From: a virus
Length of the DNA stretch: 33,192 nt
Virus record (IMG/VR): IMGVR_UViG_3300025112_000089
Coordinates: 1 to 33,192 of that record
Reading direction: 5' to 3' (one strand)
Under the pieces are notes generated by a model. The model searched no databases, was not told the origin of the DNA, and saw only the letters and a program-made list of their open reading frames with translations. The translations under genes were made by a program, and so were the position numbers. Within the stretch, counting starts at the first letter, position 1. The number at the start of each line of letters is the position of its first letter. This document shows positions 29,229 through 33,192 of the stretch, piece by piece.

Positions 29229-29855
29229 ATGAAGAAAAGAAAGAGTGGTAACGGGTTAATATTAAAAGAAGAAAAGAAGAAAACTATATTTGTAGAAGAA
29301 TATCTAAAGGACTTCAATGCAACACGGGCATATTTAGCATCTTTCGGTAATCATGTCACGAGAAATAGTGCTCGTTCTTTAGCTTCTAATCTTTTAACAA
29401 ATGTTGATGTAATGGGCAAAATAGATGAAAAGATAACAGAAAGATTGCTAAAGTTAAACATAACAAATGAGGCTATTTTGGCAGAACAAGCTAAAATAGC
29501 ATTTATAGATACAAGAAAGTTTTATGAAGACGGAGTATTTGTGGGATTAGATAAATTAAATGTTGCACAGCAAGCTTGTATAGAATCTATTGAAACAGAA
29601 GAAATGTTTGAGGGGGGAAGAGAAAATAGAACTTGGATAGGTAACAAAATGAAAGTTAAATTTTATAGCAGGCAAAAAGCAATAGATAATTTAATGAAAT
29701 ATAGAAAGCTAATAAATGATACTCACGTTACAAATGTACAATTAAATAATAATACAGTTGAACTAACTGTAGCATCTGAAGAACTGAAGGAGAAATTGGG
29801 TGTTGACACAATTATTAAACTCAACAAAAGACTTTCAAGAATGTCAGGTAATTAA
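29229..29855 (+). CDS. terS: Terminase small subunit
   Basis: 208 residues. FVEEYLKDFNATRAYLASFG is the helix-turn-helix start of Terminase_2-type small subunits, followed by ARSLASNLL and the coiled-coil part (ITERLLKLNITNEAILAEQ). It binds packaging sites on phage DNA and feeds the large subunit, which overlaps its 3' end by 56 nt in another frame. The N-terminus is very basic. No Shine-Dalgarno precedes the ATG, and TATAAT abuts it, so initiation may be leaderless, or an alternative start may exist. It is the first rightward gene. Confidence 0.82.
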   Translation: MKKRKSGNGLILKEEKKKTIFVEEYLKDFNATRAYLASFGNHVTRNSARSLASNLLTNVDVMGKIDEKITERLLKLNITNEAILAEQAKIAFIDTRKFYEDGVFVGLDKLNVAQQACIESIETEEMFEGGRENRTWIGNKMKVKFYSRQKAIDNLMKYRKLINDTHVTNVQLNNNTVELTVASEELKEKLGVDTIIKLNKRLSRMSGN

Positions 29856-31284
29856 AACAGAAGTAGATGAAGAATTACTTCGTGTAACTGGAGCAAGATA
29901 TTCTCTTAATTTATTTATAGAGCAAGCTTGGCATATAGTAGAGCCTGCAACGCCATATATTCATGGTTGGCATATTGATGCTATTTGTGACCATTTAGAA
30001 GCAGTAACAAAAGGTCAAATTAGAAGCCTTATTATAAATATTCCTCCCAGGCACATGAAATCATTAGCAGTATCAGTGTTTTTTCCTTGCTGGGTCTGGA
30101 TTAATAACCCTACTTCTAGGTGGTTATTTTCTTCTTATGCACAAGATTTGTCTACAAGAGATTCTTTAAAATGTAGGAGGTTGATTCAATCATTATGGTA
30201 TCAATCTAGGTGGTCAGATAAGTTTGCTATCACTTCAGACCAAAACCAGAAAACAAGATTTGAAAACAATAAAACTGGCTACCGATTATCTACATCTGTG
30301 GATGGGTTGGCGACAGGTGAGGGGGGAGATTACATTGTGGTGGATGACCCCCATAATGTTAAACAAGCGGAGTCGGAATTAAAAAGGAATGGAGTGTTAC
30401 TGTGGTGGGATGAAGTTATGTCTACAAGATTAAATAATCCAAACACAGGCAGAAAAGTAATAGTAATGCAAAGACTACACGAGAATGATTTAACGGGGCA
30501 TATATTAGAAAAAGAATTAGACTATGTACATCTCATGTTGCCTGCTGAATATGAAAAAGATAGGCACTGTACTACATCAGTATTTAGTGACCCCAGAACA
30601 GAAGAGGGAGAGCCTCTTTGGGAAGGATTGTATGATAGAAAAGCGCTAGGCTCTTTAAAGAAAGACTTAGTTTCAGAATACGCAATTGCAGGACAATTGC
30701 AACAACGACCTGCTCCACGTGGTGGAGGAATGTTTCAGATAGATAAGTTTCAGATAGCGGGAGCAATTAATGAAAAGGAGATAGTGAGGAGCATTAGATA
30801 TTGGGACAAAGCAGGAACAGAAGATGGCGGAGCTTTTACGGCAGGTGCATTGGTTCATAAGATGATAGATGGCTCTTTTATAGTTGCAGATAGAGTAAAG
30901 GGTCAATGGAGTGCAGGTAAAAGAGAAAGGATAATAAGACAGACAGCCGACATGGATGGAACAAAGGTTAGCGTGTGGGTTGAACAAGAACCCGGGAGTG
31001 GGGGAAAAGAAAGTGCAGAAAATACAATTAGGGGATTAGCTGGATTTAAAGTGAGAGCTGATAAAGTGACAGGTGCTAAAGAAGTAAGGGCTGAACCGTA
31101 TGCAAATCAGGTGGAAATAGGAAATGTATCATTATTAAAAGCAGAATGGAACAAAGACTTTCTATATGAGCATGAATCATTCCCTGTCGGTAAGTATAAA
31201 GATAGTGTGGATGCTACTGCAGGAGCGTTCAACAAACTAATAGCTCAGAAAGCGAGGGTTGGGACATGGGGAGGAAAGAAGTAA
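29800..31284 (+). CDS. terL: Terminase large subunit
   Basis: 494 residues. The GTG at 29800 has AAGGAG seven bases upstream, inside the small-subunit gene, so this start is well supported. ATPase: IPPRHMKSLAVSVFFP is the modified Walker A, TRDSLKCRRLIQS follows, and DYIVVDDPHN is Walker B with a D in place of the usual E. C-terminal RNase-H-like nuclease: RYWDKAGTEDGGAFTAG, WVEQEPGSGGKESAE and KDSVDATAGAF supply the acidic residues. It cuts concatemers and pumps DNA into the prohead. The portal gene starts on the base after its stop codon. Confidence 0.93.
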   Translation: MLTQLLNSTKDFQECQVIKTEVDEELLRVTGARYSLNLFIEQAWHIVEPATPYIHGWHIDAICDHLEAVTKGQIRSLIINIPPRHMKSLAVSVFFPCWVWINNPTSRWLFSSYAQDLSTRDSLKCRRLIQSLWYQSRWSDKFAITSDQNQKTRFENNKTGYRLSTSVDGLATGEGGDYIVVDDPHNVKQAESELKRNGVLLWWDEVMSTRLNNPNTGRKVIVMQRLHENDLTGHILEKELDYVHLMLPAEYEKDRHCTTSVFSDPRTEEGEPLWEGLYDRKALGSLKKDLVSEYAIAGQLQQRPAPRGGGMFQIDKFQIAGAINEKEIVRSIRYWDKAGTEDGGAFTAGALVHKMIDGSFIVADRVKGQWSAGKRERIIRQTADMDGTKVSVWVEQEPGSGGKESAENTIRGLAGFKVRADKVTGAKEVRAEPYANQVEIGNVSLLKAEWNKDFLYEHESFPVGKYKDSVDATAGAFNKLIAQKARVGTWGGKK

Positions 31285-32808
31285 ATGGCAACTAAAACAA
31301 CAAATAGAATAAAGAAGAGTGGAAAAGTGAATAGTGACGGGAATGGTAAGTTTGACCTATTGACTAACAAGGCAAAGGGCGAATTGCTCAACCTGTTTTA
31401 TCAACAGACAACACGAAGACAATTAGCAAACAGACTAGGATTAAGTTTTAAAGATGACAGCAGAGATACTTATAAAGCTCTGGGATACCCAGTTCAACTG
31501 GACTTTAATCATTACTGGGCGTTCTATACAAGGGAGCATATAGCAAAGAGGGTGGTGGATGCTCCTGTAGATGCGTGTTGGCAAAAACCCCCTGAAATAA
31601 CAGAGAATGTAGCAGATGGAGAAGAAACCGAATTTGAGAGAGCATGTAAAGACTTGGTAGATGAGAGAAAAATCTGGCATTATATGAGTAGGATTGATAA
31701 ACTGAGTGGTATCGGAGAGTTTGGTATTATGTTGCTGGGGTTTGATGGCGAACAAAGTCTGGAAGAAGAAGTAGACTCTGCCACTAAACTCCTCTACATT
31801 CGACCATACAAACAGGACAATGTATCTATTAAGAAATACGAAGAGGATTTAACTAATGAGAGGTATGGCTTGCCGAGCGTATATTCATTGAAAGTAACTA
31901 ATGCACAAGGTGGAGTGAGTGAGAATCTGGTACATTGGACTAGGGTTATCCATATAGCAGACGAGCTACTGGAAGACGATATATTAGGAACTCCAAGGCT
32001 GATGAATGTTTATAATCTGATTGCTGGATTACATTTAGTGGCTGGGGGTAGTGGAGAGATGTTCTGGAGAGGGGCATTCCCAGGCATGGCTTTCATACTT
32101 GATAAAGATGCAGAGTTTGACCCTAACCAAGACGCCACTTCCTTGAACAATGAGATAAATGATTATATACACGATTTCAATAGAACACTCAAGCTACAAG
32201 GAATGGATGTTAAGAATCTAGCACCACAAGTGGCTGACCCTTCCAAGACCGTTGAGGTATTGATTACATTGATAGCAGGAGCCAGAAACATTCCAAAGAG
32301 AATACTTGTAGGAGCTGAGAGAGGTGAGTTGGGAGGTGATAGAGATGAGAACGCTTGGACTAAGAAGGTGAGGGAGAGACAGGCTAACCATTGTGTTCCT
32401 ATGATGGTTCGCCCTTTCATTGACCGCCTTATGGAACTTGGTGTTTTACCACCCTCTGAAGATTACGAAGTGGTGTTTCCTGATATATCAGTTCCTACAG
32501 AAGAGGAAGAGGCGAAGGTGGCTGAGACTAAGGCTAAGACCCTTGCTGTTTATAGTAACTCAATGGGAGCTCAGGAAGTAATGCCACCAGAGGTGTTTCT
32601 CAAAGAAGTAATGGGATTTGATGATGAGATTATAGAAAAGATAGATGAGAGGCTGGGAGAAATATTAGAAGATGATTTAGAAGATGAAGAAAAAGAAGCC
32701 GAGATAAGAAAAGAGATAGAGGGTAGTTTGATTAAAGAGGGGAAGAATAAGATAGCGAGGGATAAGGCATTGGCAGATATTACTCAACAAGGACAAATGG
32801 AGGAGTAG
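31285..32808 (+). CDS. Portal protein (DUF1073 / Phage_portal_3 type)
   Basis: 507 residues. The order of segments fits DUF1073-type portals: YWAFYTREHIAKRVVDAPVD near the N-terminus, RIDKLSGIGEFGIMLLGFDG, LVHWTRVIHIADELLED, GTPRLMNVYNLIAGLHLV, and ARNIPKRILVGAERGELGG, where GxERGELGG is typical. A charged Glu/Lys helix ends the protein. Twelve copies would form the packaging channel. It starts directly after the terL stop with a GGGGAGGAAAG site. Databases sometimes file this family under anti-CBASS Acb1 names; I see no sign of that nuclease here. Confidence 0.88.
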   Translation: MATKTTNRIKKSGKVNSDGNGKFDLLTNKAKGELLNLFYQQTTRRQLANRLGLSFKDDSRDTYKALGYPVQLDFNHYWAFYTREHIAKRVVDAPVDACWQKPPEITENVADGEETEFERACKDLVDERKIWHYMSRIDKLSGIGEFGIMLLGFDGEQSLEEEVDSATKLLYIRPYKQDNVSIKKYEEDLTNERYGLPSVYSLKVTNAQGGVSENLVHWTRVIHIADELLEDDILGTPRLMNVYNLIAGLHLVAGGSGEMFWRGAFPGMAFILDKDAEFDPNQDATSLNNEINDYIHDFNRTLKLQGMDVKNLAPQVADPSKTVEVLITLIAGARNIPKRILVGAERGELGGDRDENAWTKKVRERQANHCVPMMVRPFIDRLMELGVLPPSEDYEVVFPDISVPTEEEEAKVAETKAKTLAVYSNSMGAQEVMPPEVFLKEVMGFDDEIIEKIDERLGEILEDDLEDEEKEAEIRKEIEGSLIKEGKNKIARDKALADITQQGQMEE

Positions 32809-32819
32809 GGGGAGAGTGA

Positions 32820-32996
32820 ATGGCTGAAACACTGAACTGTAGGAATGAGGATTGTCCATCAAAGAGAGAATGTAAGACCCATGAATGTGTGGATAGAGTA
32901 GCAATCATGGAGGAGACTGTTGTTTATAAGTTTGACGAGTGGACAGGGAGATGTGGACATTGGATTCCATATAATAAAGAAAAGGAGGAGAGATAA
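32820..32996 (+). CDS. Cys-rich small protein, 58 aa
   Basis: Starts MAETLNCRNEDCPSKRECKT. Cys at 7, 12, 18, 23 and 45, with His 21 and 47, suggest a zinc-bound mini-domain; CGHWIP near the end is reminiscent of small phage proteins with the same CRxxxCxxxxxC start. GGGGGAGAGTGA precedes the ATG. The stop TAA shares its last base with the next start (TAATG). Function unknown; in this position a capsid-assembly or chaperone role is possible. Confidence 0.72.
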   Translation: MAETLNCRNEDCPSKRECKTHECVDRVAIMEETVVYKFDEWTGRCGHWIPYNKEKEER

Positions 32997-33040
32997 TGTT
33001 ACCAGCAGGTTTATTCTTTTTATTACTGTTGTTGTTGTAA
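32996..33040 (+). CDS. Possible 14-aa hydrophobic peptide
   Basis: ATG at 32996 overlaps the preceding stop as TAATG, with AAGGAGGAGAG just before it. The peptide is MLPAGLFFLLLLLL, wholly hydrophobic. The ribosome binding site is one of the best in the region, which argues for translation. It could insert into the membrane, or the coding may only serve to pass ribosomes on to the next gene 11 nt downstream. Confidence 0.45.
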   Translation: MLPAGLFFLLLLLL

Positions 33041-33051
33041 AGAGGACAAAG

Positions 33052-33192
33052 ATGAATGACTTGGAGAAGATTATTGCAGAAATCAGAGAAGACAGGGATA
33101 TCTGGAGAGAGATAGGCGAAAAACTTCAAACGATAGAGTATTTGAGGGAGCGTAAGTTTGTGTTTGAAATCAGGGAGGGAGATACTGTGATT
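33052..33192 (+). CDS. Helical hypothetical protein, 3' end outside the window
   Basis: Starts MNDLEKIIAEIREDRDIWRE, is helical and charged, and the frame is still open at the last base (47 codons seen). AGAGGACAAAG precedes the ATG. It cannot be identified from this fragment. Confidence 0.65.
   Translation, partial: MNDLEKIIAEIREDRDIWREIGEKLQTIEYLRERKFVFEIREGDTVI

Noticed and set aside
1-33192. tRNA, rRNA, integrase, transposase or attachment sites
   Set aside because: I looked through the gaps between genes and the protein list and found no cloverleaf-like sequence, recombinase motif or core duplication that I could support. A tRNA search program run on the window would settle the tRNA question.

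Overview
This window is about 33 kb of AT-rich, densely packed DNA from a tailed double-stranded DNA bacteriophage, or a prophage of one. The evidence is a terminase small subunit, terminase large subunit and portal gene in a row on the + strand (29.2-32.8 kb), facing away from a roughly 29-kb block of replication, recombination and nucleotide genes on the - strand. I see no integrase, repressor, tRNA or rRNA. Strong AGGAGA-type ribosome binding sites are common. The sequence does not identify the host.

Layout. (a) 1-299: the end of a + strand glycosyltransferase-like gene, meeting the - strand block tail to tail. (b) 290-8245, - strand: a recombination module. Read in the direction of transcription it holds a gp32-like ssDNA-binding protein, a UvsY-like protein, a RecA-like recombinase, a PD-(D/E)XK nuclease, the N-terminal half of a Rad50/SbcC-type ATPase ending in a CPLC hook, an Mre11-like nuclease and a glutaredoxin-like protein. 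After a fresh promoter come two unknown genes and the separately encoded C-terminal half of the ATPase. (c) 8279-15865, - strand: a tightly coupled run of unusual enzymes. It holds a PolIII-alpha-type polymerase fused to an Fe-S uracil-DNA glycosylase domain, a radical SAM/SPASM protein, a GT-B-like glycosyltransferase, a MazG/dUTPase-like pyrophosphatase, a deoxynucleotide kinase fused to dCMP deaminase, and a U32-family protein. (d) 15989-21088, - strand: a sigma-like protein, an HExxHxxGxxH metalloprotein and many small genes of unknown function. (e) 21.1-26.7 kb, - strand: 85-bp tandem repeats, then genes for primase, SF2 helicase, DnaB-like helicase, FEN-type 5' exonuclease and one unknown. 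(f) 26.8-29.0 kb, - strand: small accessory genes, including an RHH protein, a DUF7220-like membrane protein and a DUF932-like protein. (g) 29.2 kb to the end, + strand: packaging genes.

How it may work together. Regions b and e look like a nearly self-sufficient replication and recombination machine. Region c could supply and edit pyrimidine deoxynucleotides. U32 enzymes are known to hydroxylate pyrimidine C5 in RNA, and here one is co-transcribed with a dNMP kinase, dCMP deaminase, glycosyltransferase, radical SAM enzyme and polymerase-UDG. A DNA base hypermodification pathway is therefore the most interesting hypothesis, but it remains an inference.

Non-coding structure. Five related leader/promoter regions serve the - strand operons. 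A conserved AAGGAGAATCAAATG start cassette precedes many small genes. A small repeat with 12-bp terminal inverted repeats and an 11-codon ORF (MMFIGNHGQLL) occurs three times between - strand genes, and half of it is fused in frame to the start of the Mre11-like gene.
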